From Bacteroidaceae bacterium (GTDB taxonomy: Bacteria; Bacteroidota; Bacteroidia; Bacteroidales; Bacteroidaceae), in NCBI GenBank assembly GCA_017524545.1, contig JAFXVN010000022.1, forward strand, positions 25,473-89,472: 64,000 bases of DNA, read 5' to 3'. Under the pieces are notes generated by a model. The model saw only the letters and a program-made list of their open reading frames with translations, was not told the origin of the DNA and made no database searches. Each line of letters starts with the position of its first letter. Position 1 is the first letter of the stretch. The translations under genes and the position numbers were made by a program. Below, piece by piece: positions 52,991 to 59,938 of this stretch.

Positions 52991-54991
52991 ATGAAAACCA
53001 TAATCCTTCCTCTCCTTATGTTCATACAGGCAGGTTCACTCATGGCTCAGAAGCTCTTCACACTCGAAGAGCTCAACTTCGGCGGAAAGAACGCTGCACA
53101 GTTCTACCCCGAGCGGTGGACGCTGCGCTGGGACGGCGACCGCCTCATCGATGCCGACCAGAAGCCTGCCATCGTCATAGACCGCACCACAGGAAAAGCT
53201 GTTGAAGGCGAAACCCTCGACCTTGATGCAGACAAGCGCAAGCAACACGAAGGCGAACTGGAATACTGCAAAGCCTCTGGAGCAGTGGCCTTCCTGAAGG
53301 ACAATAACCTTTGGGTTGCAACGGCTGACGGAACGGAGCATAAGCTTTCGAGCGACGGCTCACGCGAAATAGTCTATGGGCAAAGCGTACACCGCGACGA
53401 GTTCGGCATCCGCAAGGGAACCTTCTGGAGTCCCGACGGGCAGCAGCTCGCCTTCTACCGCATGGATCAAAGCATGGTGGCGGACTATCCGCAGGTTAAC
53501 ACCTTCGAGCGCGAGGCGACCCATACCCCCGACAAATACCCTATGGCAGGCATGACCTCGCACAAGGTTACCATCGGCATCTTCTCGCTGCAGACGAAGC
53601 AGACCGTCTGGCTCGACCTTGGCGACCCAACCGACCGCTACTTCACCAACATTGCCTGGGCACCCGACGGAGGGACGCTCTATCTTTATGAAGTCAACCG
53701 CGACCAGAACCACACGACGCTCGATGCCTACGACACAGCCACTGGCAAAAAGCTGAAGACGCTCCGCGAGGAACGCTCGGACAAGTACGTCGAGCCCCTC
53801 CACCCCATCACATTCCTGCCCTGGGACGAGACAAAGTTCATCTATTGGAGCTGGAAGGATGGCTACAAGCACCTCTACCTCATGGACACAGAGGGCCGCG
53901 AACTCGGTCAGCTGACCAGCGGCAAGTGGGTGGTTAAGGAGCTTGTCGGCTTCTGCCCCGCCACGAAGAGCGCAATCATCATCACAAAGGAGGCAGGCGA
54001 CCTGCAACGCAACATCTACCGCCTCGACCTCAAGACCAAGAAGCGCACGCTGCTTGACAACGGACGCGGCTGCCACTCTGCAAAGCTCTCTGCCGACGGG
54101 CGTTACCTCATCGACACTTGGCAGGAGCCGACGCTGCCGCGTGCCTGCGCCGTGACCGACACGAAGACTGGCAAGCAGACCATGCTCCGCACGGCCAAAG
54201 ACCCGTGGGAAGGCTGGTACCAGCCCATCTTCGAGCAAGGTACCGTCCTCGCCGCAGATGGCCAGACGACGCTCTACTGGCGCATGGTCAAGCCGATGGA
54301 CTTCGACCCATCGAAGAAATACCCGACCGTCATCTATGTCTATGGCGGCCCGCACGCTCACAACGTGGAAGCCTCATGGCACTGGGGCTCACGCTCTTGG
54401 GAGACCTACATGGCACAGAAGGGCTACATCCTCTTCATCCTCGACAACCGTGGAAGCGAAGACCGAGGCAGGGACTTCGAGCAAGCCACCTTCCGCCACC
54501 TTGGGCAGGAGGAGATGAAAGACCAGATGCAGGGCGTGGAGTATCTGCGTTCGCTGCCATACGTGGATAGCAACCGACTCGGCGTACACGGCTGGAGCTT
54601 CGGCGGCTTTATGACCACATCGCTGATGCTCAACTACCCCGACGTCTTCAAGGTGGGCGTGGCAGGCGGCCCGGTCATCGACTGGAAGTGGTATGAGGTG
54701 ATGTACGGCGAGCGCTACATGGACACGCCGCAGCAGAATCCCGAGGGCTACGAGCAGACGAGCTGCATCAACAAGGCCAAGAACCTGAAGGGCAAGCTGC
54801 AAATCATCATCGGAATGAACGACCCGACGTGCGTTCCCCAGCACTCCCTGCAGTTCCTCAACGCCTGTGCCGAGGCAGGCACCCAGCCCGACTTCTTCGT
54901 CTATCCCGGCGAAGGCCACAACATGGCAGGGCATAAGAGCGTCCACCTGCACGAGCGCATCACGCAGTACTTTGAGGATTACCTGAAATAG
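52991..54991 (+). CDS. S9 family (dipeptidyl peptidase IV-like) exported peptidase
   Basis: A 666-residue secreted serine peptidase. The signal peptide (ILPLLMFIQAGSLMAQ) is followed by a beta-propeller domain (about residues 30-400, e.g. SPDGQQLAFYRMDQSMVADY) and an alpha/beta-hydrolase domain. The catalytic serine is in VHGWSFGGFMTTS, the aspartate in IIGMNDPTCVP and the histidine in PGEGHNMAGHK. DPP IV-type enzymes remove dipeptides after proline and support growth on peptides, fitting a proteolytic gut or oral Bacteroidales. The propeller is a little short for the family. Confidence 0.93.
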   Translation: MKTIILPLLMFIQAGSLMAQKLFTLEELNFGGKNAAQFYPERWTLRWDGDRLIDADQKPAIVIDRTTGKAVEGETLDLDADKRKQHEGELEYCKASGAVAFLKDNNLWVATADGTEHKLSSDGSREIVYGQSVHRDEFGIRKGTFWSPDGQQLAFYRMDQSMVADYPQVNTFEREATHTPDKYPMAGMTSHKVTIGIFSLQTKQTVWLDLGDPTDRYFTNIAWAPDGGTLYLYEVNRDQNHTTLDAYDTATGKKLKTLREERSDKYVEPLHPITFLPWDETKFIYWSWKDGYKHLYLMDTEGRELGQLTSGKWVVKELVGFCPATKSAIIITKEAGDLQRNIYRLDLKTKKRTLLDNGRGCHSAKLSADGRYLIDTWQEPTLPRACAVTDTKTGKQTMLRTAKDPWEGWYQPIFEQGTVLAADGQTTLYWRMVKPMDFDPSKKYPTVIYVYGGPHAHNVEASWHWGSRSWETYMAQKGYILFILDNRGSEDRGRDFEQATFRHLGQEEMKDQMQGVEYLRSLPYVDSNRLGVHGWSFGGFMTTSLMLNYPDVFKVGVAGGPVIDWKWYEVMYGERYMDTPQQNPEGYEQTSCINKAKNLKGKLQIIIGMNDPTCVPQHSLQFLNACAEAGTQPDFFVYPGEGHNMAGHKSVHLHERITQYFEDYLK

Positions 54992-55030
54992 GAATCCTCC
55001 CAAAAGCAATTTCAAGCTCCAACTCGACTC

Positions 55031-55107
55031 GCCGAAACAGTTTGTTTCGCGTGTGGAAACAGTTTGTTTCGCCCGAGAAACAAGGTGTTTCGGCACGCGA
55101 AACAACT
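55031..55107. repeat. GAAACA palindrome array
   Basis: Units gccgaaacagtttgtttcgc, gtggaaacagtttgtttcgc, gagaaacaaggtgtttcggc and gcgaaacaac follow each other. The outermost arms gccgaaaca (55031-55039) and tgtttcggc (55086-55094) pair. The motif is shared with 5276-5339. Confidence 0.8.
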
Positions 55108-55224
55108 TTTTGCAGCGTGTCTTCCTCCGCATCGTGGCAGCACGAAAATAGTAATCAGGCAAAAGACATGAGGCATTAAAGCATTAAATTGTTAAAGAGT
55201 GAACGCTATTCCAAATTTATTTCG

Positions 55225-55232
55225 TATCTTTG
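55225..55232 (+). promoter_or_regulatory. Bacteroidetes -7 element TATCTTTG for purD
   Basis: TATCTTTG lies 43 bases upstream of the purD ATG. It is flanked by a perfect inverted repeat gttaaagagt (55192-55201) / actctttaac (55244-55253), which could be a regulatory site or a repeat remnant. Confidence 0.7.
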
Positions 55233-55275
55233 CGGCATAAATAACTCTTTAACATTTTAACGCTTTAACTCGTAT

Positions 55276-56580
55276 ATGAAGATTCTGTTATTAGGCAGTG
55301 GCGGGCGAGAGCACGCACTGGCATGGAAGATTGCACAGAGTGACAAATGTGAGAAGCTCTACATTGCTCCAGGCAATGCGGGGACTGCATTGGTAGGCGA
55401 AAACGTCAACATAAAGGCCGACGACTTCGACAACATCAAGATGTTTGTGTTGCGGAACCGCGTACAGATGGTGGTGGTCGGCCCCGAAGACCCATTGGTG
55501 AAAGGCATCTACGACTACTTCCTGAACGATGCCGAGCTGAAAGACATCCCTGTCATCGGTCCGAGCAAGAAGGGAGCCGTGCTGGAAGGCAGCAAGGACT
55601 TCGCCAAGGGCTTCATGCAAAGGCACGGCATCCCCACGGCTGCCTACCGCACCTTCACGGCAGCCACCTTGGAGGAAGGCTTCTCCTTCCTCAAATCCCT
55701 CCGCCCCCCCTACGTCCTCAAGGCCGACGGCCTCTGCGCAGGCAAGGGCGTGCTCATCCTGCCCACGCTGGAGGAAGCGGAGCAAACCCTCAGGGATATG
55801 CTGGGAGCTGCCTCCCCCTCCGAAGGGAGTCCCAGGGAGTCTCCCATGTTCGGAGACGCCAGCAGCCGCGTGGTCATCGAGGAGTTTCTGGACGGCATCG
55901 AGTGCAGCGTCTTCGTCCTTACCGACGGCAACAGCTACAAGATACTTCCCGAGGCAAAAGACTATAAGCGCATCGGCGAGGGCGACACCGGCCTCAACAC
56001 AGGCGGCATGGGCAGCGTCAGCCCCGTCCCCTTTGCCACGAAAGAATGGATGCAGAAGGTGGAGAAGCGCATCATCCGCCCCACGGTGGAAGGTCTCAAG
56101 GCTGAGGGCATCGACTACAAGGGCTTCATCTTCTTCGGCCTCATCAACGTGGATGGCGAGCCGAAGGTCATCGAGTATAACGTCCGCATGGGCGACCCCG
56201 AGACAGAAACCGTCATGCTGCGCCTGAAGAGCGACCTCGTCGATCTCTTCGAGGGCGTTGCCACCGGCACCCTTGCCGAACGGGAAGTCGTCTTCGACGA
56301 ACGTGCAGCCGTCTGCGTCATGCTGGTCAGCGGCGGCTATCCCCGCGCCTACGAAAAGGGTTTCCCCATCACAGGACTTGAAGATGTCTGGGGAAGCATC
56401 GTCTTCCACGCCGGCACTGCCATGAAGGACGGTGATTTGGTGACGGCCGGCGGTCGCGTCATGGCCGTCAGCAGCTACGGGAAGGACAAGGAGGATGCCT
56501 TGCAAAAGAGCTTTGCCAATGCCAAACTGATACAGTTCCACGGCAAGAACTTCCGCAGGGACATAGGGAAAGACCTATAA
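55276..56580 (+). CDS. purD: Phosphoribosylamine-glycine ligase
   Basis: A 434-residue ATP-grasp enzyme of purine synthesis that joins glycine to phosphoribosylamine. Family blocks are intact: [15 protein letters not shown] at the start, [51 protein letters not shown] and [12 protein letters not shown]. An unusual stretch, [20 protein letters not shown] (about residues 178-197), replaces the usual short KFG loop and is encoded by palindromic repeat-like DNA (55810-55860). The following gene starts immediately after its stop codon. Confidence 0.96.
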   Translation: MKILLLGSGGREHALAWKIAQSDKCEKLYIAPGNAGTALVGENVNIKADDFDNIKMFVLRNRVQMVVVGPEDPLVKGIYDYFLNDAELKDIPVIGPSKKGAVLEGSKDFAKGFMQRHGIPTAAYRTFTAATLEEGFSFLKSLRPPYVLKADGLCAGKGVLILPTLEEAEQTLRDMLGAASPSEGSPRESPMFGDASSRVVIEEFLDGIECSVFVLTDGNSYKILPEAKDYKRIGEGDTGLNTGGMGSVSPVPFATKEWMQKVEKRIIRPTVEGLKAEGIDYKGFIFFGLINVDGEPKVIEYNVRMGDPETETVMLRLKSDLVDLFEGVATGTLAEREVVFDERAAVCVMLVSGGYPRAYEKGFPITGLEDVWGSIVFHAGTAMKDGDLVTAGGRVMAVSSYGKDKEDALQKSFANAKLIQFHGKNFRRDIGKDL

Positions 56581-57564
56581 GTGAAACGGAACCGGTTCCA
56601 GAACAAAGTGGCGGGGAGTGAGCTGACACTTCCTGTATGTGAAGCAATGGCAGTCGCTCTATGGTGGCTGCCAGAGCGTGCTTTCTCCCTGCGCAGCGTG
56701 CTGGGGCTGGTGCTTTGCCTGCTGACGACCTACATCATCATGGAGACCAACGCGCAGCAGCACATCATCCGCATCCGCACCCGCATGATGTCGTGCGTCT
56801 GGCTTGTGCTGTCGATATGCCTGCCCTTCATGCACCCCTTGGGAAAGCCGCTCTGCGCCGCAGCCTTCCTCTGCGCCGCCTACATGCTGCTCTTCCGTTG
56901 CTACCAGCGGCATCGTCCCCAGGCATACGTCTTCCATGCTTTCCTCATGCTCGGCATAGGAAGCTTCTTTGCACCTGTCATGCTGCCGATGGCGGCACTT
57001 TTCTTCCTCTACCTCGTCGTGTTCCTGCGCTCCCTGACAGCGAAAGCTTTTTGGGCAGGCATACTCGGCCTCGTCGCTCCGTACTGGTGCTATGCGGTGT
57101 GGCTGTTCTTAGGGGCATGGGGCATGGAGCAAGGGGCAGCAGGATTCCTTTGGGAAGGCTTGGAAGTCCCTGACTATTCTCTTGCCGCTTTCCCCTTTCC
57201 CCTTGCCCCAGACTTGACAGATAGTCAGATGGTCAAGCTGTCGAATGTCGCTGTCATTGTCCTGCTCGCAACGGTCAGCATCATCCACTACCTCCGCACC
57301 AACTACGACGACAAGATACGTGTGCGCATGATACTATATATATATGTCGTGCAGACTCTGGTGCTGATGGCATTCCTGTTGCTCCAACCCGCACAATACG
57401 AGACCACCATGGCATTGCTCATCTGCAGTGCCAGTCCGCTCATAGCCCACTTCTTCGCCCTCAGCAGTAGCATACTGAGCAACCTGTTCTTTGTCCTGTC
57501 ACTGCTACTCACGGCAGCATTGGCAACTCTGAATCTATGGACGACATCATTCAGTATCTTTTAG
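56581..57564 (+). CDS. Polytopic membrane protein of unknown function
   Basis: A protein of up to 327 residues with about eight hydrophobic segments (e.g. SVLGLVLCLLTTYIIM, VMLPMAALFFLYLVVFL, VAVIVLLATVSII, LILFVLSLLLTA-like end). It abuts purD with no gap, starting with GTG at 56581; an ATG at 56647 is an alternative. The loop at about residues 180-210 (GAWGMEQGAAGF...FPFPLAPDL) is encoded by a G+C-rich inverted repeat. It overlaps the next gene by 28 bases. No named family is recognised, though similar proteins next to purD are known in Bacteroidetes. Confidence 0.8.
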   Translation: MKRNRFQNKVAGSELTLPVCEAMAVALWWLPERAFSLRSVLGLVLCLLTTYIIMETNAQQHIIRIRTRMMSCVWLVLSICLPFMHPLGKPLCAAAFLCAAYMLLFRCYQRHRPQAYVFHAFLMLGIGSFFAPVMLPMAALFFLYLVVFLRSLTAKAFWAGILGLVAPYWCYAVWLFLGAWGMEQGAAGFLWEGLEVPDYSLAAFPFPLAPDLTDSQMVKLSNVAVIVLLATVSIIHYLRTNYDDKIRVRMILYIYVVQTLVLMAFLLLQPAQYETTMALLICSASPLIAHFFALSSSILSNLFFVLSLLLTAALATLNLWTTSFSIF

Positions 57565-57989
57565 CCTACGGCTACACGGGTATGGGCGTGGCTGCTTTCG
57601 TGGCAGGCAGTGTGTTCCCCTTCAGCAGTGAAACCCTTCTGGCTGGCTTGCAGCTGGCCGGCCTGCAGCCCTGGCCGCTCTTTGTCAGTGCCACCATAGG
57701 CAATGTGCTTGGCAGCATGTTCAACTACTGGATAGGCACCTTCGGCCGCTTAGAGTGGATAGAGCACTACCTGCACGTCAAGCGCGAGAAGATAGAGCAC
57801 ACCCAGCGATGGCTGCAGGGGCGCGGCGCCTGGATGGGCTTTTTCTGCTTCCTGCCCATCTTGGGCAGCGCCCTGAGCGTCACACTCGGGTACATGCGTG
57901 CCAACCCCTGGCTTTCCTTCCTAAGCATTTTCCTGGGCAAAGCACTCCGCTACGCCATCCTCATCTGGGCCATCAACCTGATGAATTAA
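57537..57989 (+). CDS. YqaA/DedA-like small membrane protein
   Basis: A 150-residue protein with four hydrophobic segments and the SNARE-associated/VTT-domain pattern: a GS-FPFSSETLLAGL loop near the start, GNVLGSMFNYWIGTFG, and RWLQGRGAWMGFFCFLPILG near the middle. DedA-type proteins are linked to lipid flipping and membrane homeostasis. It overlaps the preceding membrane protein gene by 28 bases, so the two are coupled. It ends 11 bases before the convergent regulator gene. Confidence 0.88.
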   Translation: MDDIIQYLLAYGYTGMGVAAFVAGSVFPFSSETLLAGLQLAGLQPWPLFVSATIGNVLGSMFNYWIGTFGRLEWIEHYLHVKREKIEHTQRWLQGRGAWMGFFCFLPILGSALSVTLGYMRANPWLSFLSIFLGKALRYAILIWAINLMN

Positions 57990-58000
57990 GAAAGACCACG

Positions 58001-58969
58001 TCACGATGACTGTGAGGTAGCGTCTAAGCACCTCATGTCTATCAGGTTGCCAGCAATGGCATAAATGGTGAGACCCGCGAGAGAATGGATTTGCAGCTTG
58101 CGGGAGATGTTCCGTCTGTGCGTCATAACTGTGTTGACCGAGATGAACAGCCTGTTGGCAATCTCCTTGTTCGACATGCCCTGCACGAGGCAGACAATAA
58201 TCTCCTTCTCGCGTTCTGAGATAGACTCCTTTGCCTCTGCATTCTTTATCATGCTGGAAATGCGGGCCGACACATCGTCGTTCTTCGCCCTCTGCTCCAA
58301 GATGCGGATGGCTGGGACAAACAGCACCTCCTCAACATTGCTGTGATTCAGGAGCCATTCCTCGTTGTTGTAGATGTCGTAGAGCGTTGCCGTCAGCTGG
58401 TTGTTGGCAAGCCCGTTGTGGGGCAAGTACTTGATGATGATGTTCTTCAGCTCCTGAAACTTGCCAGTCGTGTCGCTGTGGTGCTTTGAGAAAATCTCCA
58501 CATTGTAACCCGATGTCTGCTCTCCCCTCAGCAGCGCCTCGACGTAAGGGAAGAGCGTCTTCTCCTCATACTTCATGTGCAGGTGGATGTCGTGGGCATA
58601 TTCATCATAAAGGCGCAGGATGAGTGCGGCAAGCCCATCCCCCTTGCAGAGGGACTTCTCGAGTTTGGCGCGTATGGAAGGCAGCTGGAAATCAAGGAAA
58701 AAGCGATGGGAAGCCTGCAGATAGCCAAGCAACGTCTTCACGGATATTTTCTCGTCGGTCTCCTTTGGCGTATATCCGTTGATGAGGAAATTGACGACGG
58801 TAAGGAACGTATAGCAGTCCACGTCCTGCTCGCGGCAGACTTCATCGACGGTCTTGTCTCCAAATCCCAGCCGGATGCCGAACGCGCTCAGCCCCTGAAG
58901 CATACTGTAGTTGTCGCTGATGAGGTCAATCATCTTATCCTCGGCCTCGTATAGTTTCATGCGTTTCAT
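58001..58969 (-). CDS. RIC/hemerythrin-LuxR fusion transcription factor
   Basis: A 322-residue regulator. Residues 28-65 resemble the ScdA/YtfE N-terminal domain (FGDKTVDEVCREQDVDCYTFL; Cys45, Cys52). Residues 80-230 fit a diiron hemerythrin-like bundle, with His88, HDIHLHMKYEEKTLFP (His126, His129, His131, Glu135), KHHSDTTG (His163/164) and NHSNVEEVLFVPA (His209, Glu213). Residues 248-310 are a LuxR-type helix-turn-helix (SEREKEIIVCLVQGMSNKEI, then ISVNTVMTHRRNISRKL). YtfE/RIC proteins repair or sense iron centres under nitric oxide or oxidative stress, so this is probably a redox- or NO-responsive activator. The start at 58969 is set by the promoter just upstream; a longer frame to 59140 is rejected. 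Confidence 0.88.
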   Translation of the reverse strand: MKRMKLYEAEDKMIDLISDNYSMLQGLSAFGIRLGFGDKTVDEVCREQDVDCYTFLTVVNFLINGYTPKETDEKISVKTLLGYLQASHRFFLDFQLPSIRAKLEKSLCKGDGLAALILRLYDEYAHDIHLHMKYEEKTLFPYVEALLRGEQTSGYNVEIFSKHHSDTTGKFQELKNIIIKYLPHNGLANNQLTATLYDIYNNEEWLLNHSNVEEVLFVPAIRILEQRAKNDDVSARISSMIKNAEAKESISEREKEIIVCLVQGMSNKEIANRLFISVNTVMTHRRNISRKLQIHSLAGLTIYAIAGNLIDMRCLDATSQSS

Positions 58970-58993
58970 GGAAGAATAGTTGGTTTTCGCTTG

Positions 58994-59001
58994 CAAAGGT
59001 A
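58994..59001 (-). promoter_or_regulatory. Bacteroidetes -7 element TACCTTTG for the hemerythrin-LuxR gene
   Basis: TACCTTTG on the minus strand lies 25 bases upstream of the ATG at 58969, leaving a very short leader. Confidence 0.75.
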
Positions 59002-59201
59002 CAACTTTTCCTTGGGTAACACAATCCCCAATTGTAGGTAATTCTTCATTCCCCGCTCTTCCTCCTTCATTATTATATGGTATTCCGGCAAAAAACGAGG
59101 GATTCGGCACCGTATAGCGCCTCATCAGAAAGCATGGCAATCCCGTCCACCTATAATCCGCCGCCCCCTATAATACGCCCCCTATAACACAACAAACGGA
59201 A

Positions 59202-59237
59202 AAGCCCCCTGACCTCTCTTTTCGAGGCAGGGGGCTT
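59202..59237 (-). terminator. Terminator of the tRNA-Leu transcript
   Basis: Arms aagccccctg (59202-59211) and cagggggctt (59228-59237), extended by cctc/gagg, form a stem followed on the minus strand by TTTTCC. It lies 11 bases past the tRNA 3' end. Confidence 0.8.
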
Positions 59238-59247
59238 CCTTTGCATG

Positions 59248-59333
59248 TGCCCGGAACGGGAATCGAACCCGTACGGCCATCACTGGCCAAGGGATTTTAA
59301 GTCCCTCGTGTCTACCAATTCCACCATCTGGGC
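59248..59333 (-). tRNA. tRNA-Leu (anticodon UAA)
   Basis: Read on the minus strand it starts GCCCAGATGGTGGAATTGG and ends TTCCGGGCA. The anticodon stem-loop GGGACTTAAAATCCC gives anticodon TAA. A long variable arm (TGGCCAGTGATGGCCG) fits a class II leucine tRNA, and the T-loop GTTCGATTC is normal. CCA is not encoded. The acceptor stem has an A5-C68 mismatch. A promoter element and a terminator bracket it, so it is a single-gene transcript. Confidence 0.96.
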
Positions 59334-59343
59334 ATTTGCGGTG

Positions 59344-59351
59344 CAAAGGTA
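59344..59351 (-). promoter_or_regulatory. Bacteroidetes -7 element TACCTTTG for tRNA-Leu
   Basis: TACCTTTG on the minus strand lies 11 bases upstream of the tRNA 5' end. Confidence 0.75.
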
Positions 59352-59619
59352 CGACTAATAATTCAAAATTCAAAATTCAAAATTATTACTTGTCGCTACC
59401 ATATTTATATTGTCAAGCTAAAAAGTAGCTCGGCGAAGTCCATGTCTCTCCTTGTTTCTTGTTCCTTTGTCACTATGCCGACCTATCATAAGCCTGCCGG
59501 AAGGAACGCGGCGCACCAACAATATCGAGGCTTATTGTAAAATCAGATTATTTCAAACTAATTCTTCATTCGTTTCTCATTTTGAATTTATAAAATTTGA
59601 ATTTTGAATTAAATAGTCG
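59352..59619. other. Intergenic region flanked by inverted A+T repeats
   Basis: The gap between the tRNA promoter and the next promoter is bordered by iterated aattcaaaatt units (59360-59386) and by inverted counterparts ttttgaattt/gaattttgaatt (59580-59610). Between them I see no convincing gene, promoter or RNA fold. Confidence 0.6.
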
Positions 59620-59627
59620 TATCTTTG
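59620..59627 (+). promoter_or_regulatory. Bacteroidetes -7 element TATCTTTG upstream of the structured RNA
   Basis: TATCTTTG lies 6-7 bases before the first paired base of the folded region that begins at 59633, and 311 bases before the Res start codon, implying a very long leader or a separate small RNA. Confidence 0.7.
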
Positions 59628-59632
59628 CAAGC

Positions 59633-59881
59633 GAATGGGCATAGTTTGCTCCAGAAAGGAGCAACAAACCCTCAGTGGAGGCGCCCATCAAAACTTATTG
59701 GTAAATATAGCGTTTGCTGTTTATTCGAATGTTCGAGAAACTTGGCGGTTGACAGAACAAATTGCGGATGGATAGAAAGCGGGCGTTCACGTATAGGCGT
59801 GGACGTTCAGCTCCGTCCTCGCAATTTAGGTTCCGCCAAGTACCTTCGAACATAGGATGTGAGACTTCGTCCACGTTTTTT
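59633..59881 (+). ncRNA. Candidate structured RNA / long regulatory leader
   Basis: Domain 1 is a three-way junction: atgggc (59635-59640) pairs gcccat (59683-59688) and encloses gctcc/ggagc (59648-59652/59658-59662) and ctc-agtg-gag (59671-59680). Domain 2 is a long nested stem: atgttcga/tcgaacat (59729-59736/59846-59853), acttggcgg/ccgccaagt (59740-59748/59833-59841), aaattgc/gcaattt (59759-59765/59821-59827), ggatgga/tccgtcc (59766-59772/59812-59818, one G.U) and cgttcacg/cgtggacg (59784-59791/59798-59805, one G.U). A ggatg/cgtcc hairpin and six T (59876-59881) follow. A second copy ggtacttggcgg (59885-59896) pairs perfectly over 12 bases with 59833-59844, competing with domain 2. No known family was recognised. 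It could be an attenuator for the downstream Res gene or a free small RNA. Confidence 0.6.
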
Positions 59882-59938
59882 GTTGGTACTTGGCGGAACT
59901 ATCGTATCAAAGAGCAACGCATAAACGAATATGCGCTT

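Noticed and set aside
58970-59140. 57-residue N-terminal extension of the hemerythrin-LuxR protein
   Set aside because: It crosses the TACCTTTG promoter element; the domain start fits the ATG at 58969.
59762-59938. 59-residue N-terminal extension of Res, and the overlapping 76-codon frame at 59625-59855
   Set aside because: Both frames are read through the paired arms of the structured RNA; composition is Arg/Ser-rich and not protein-like, and the conserved Res start is MQANNDNPV.
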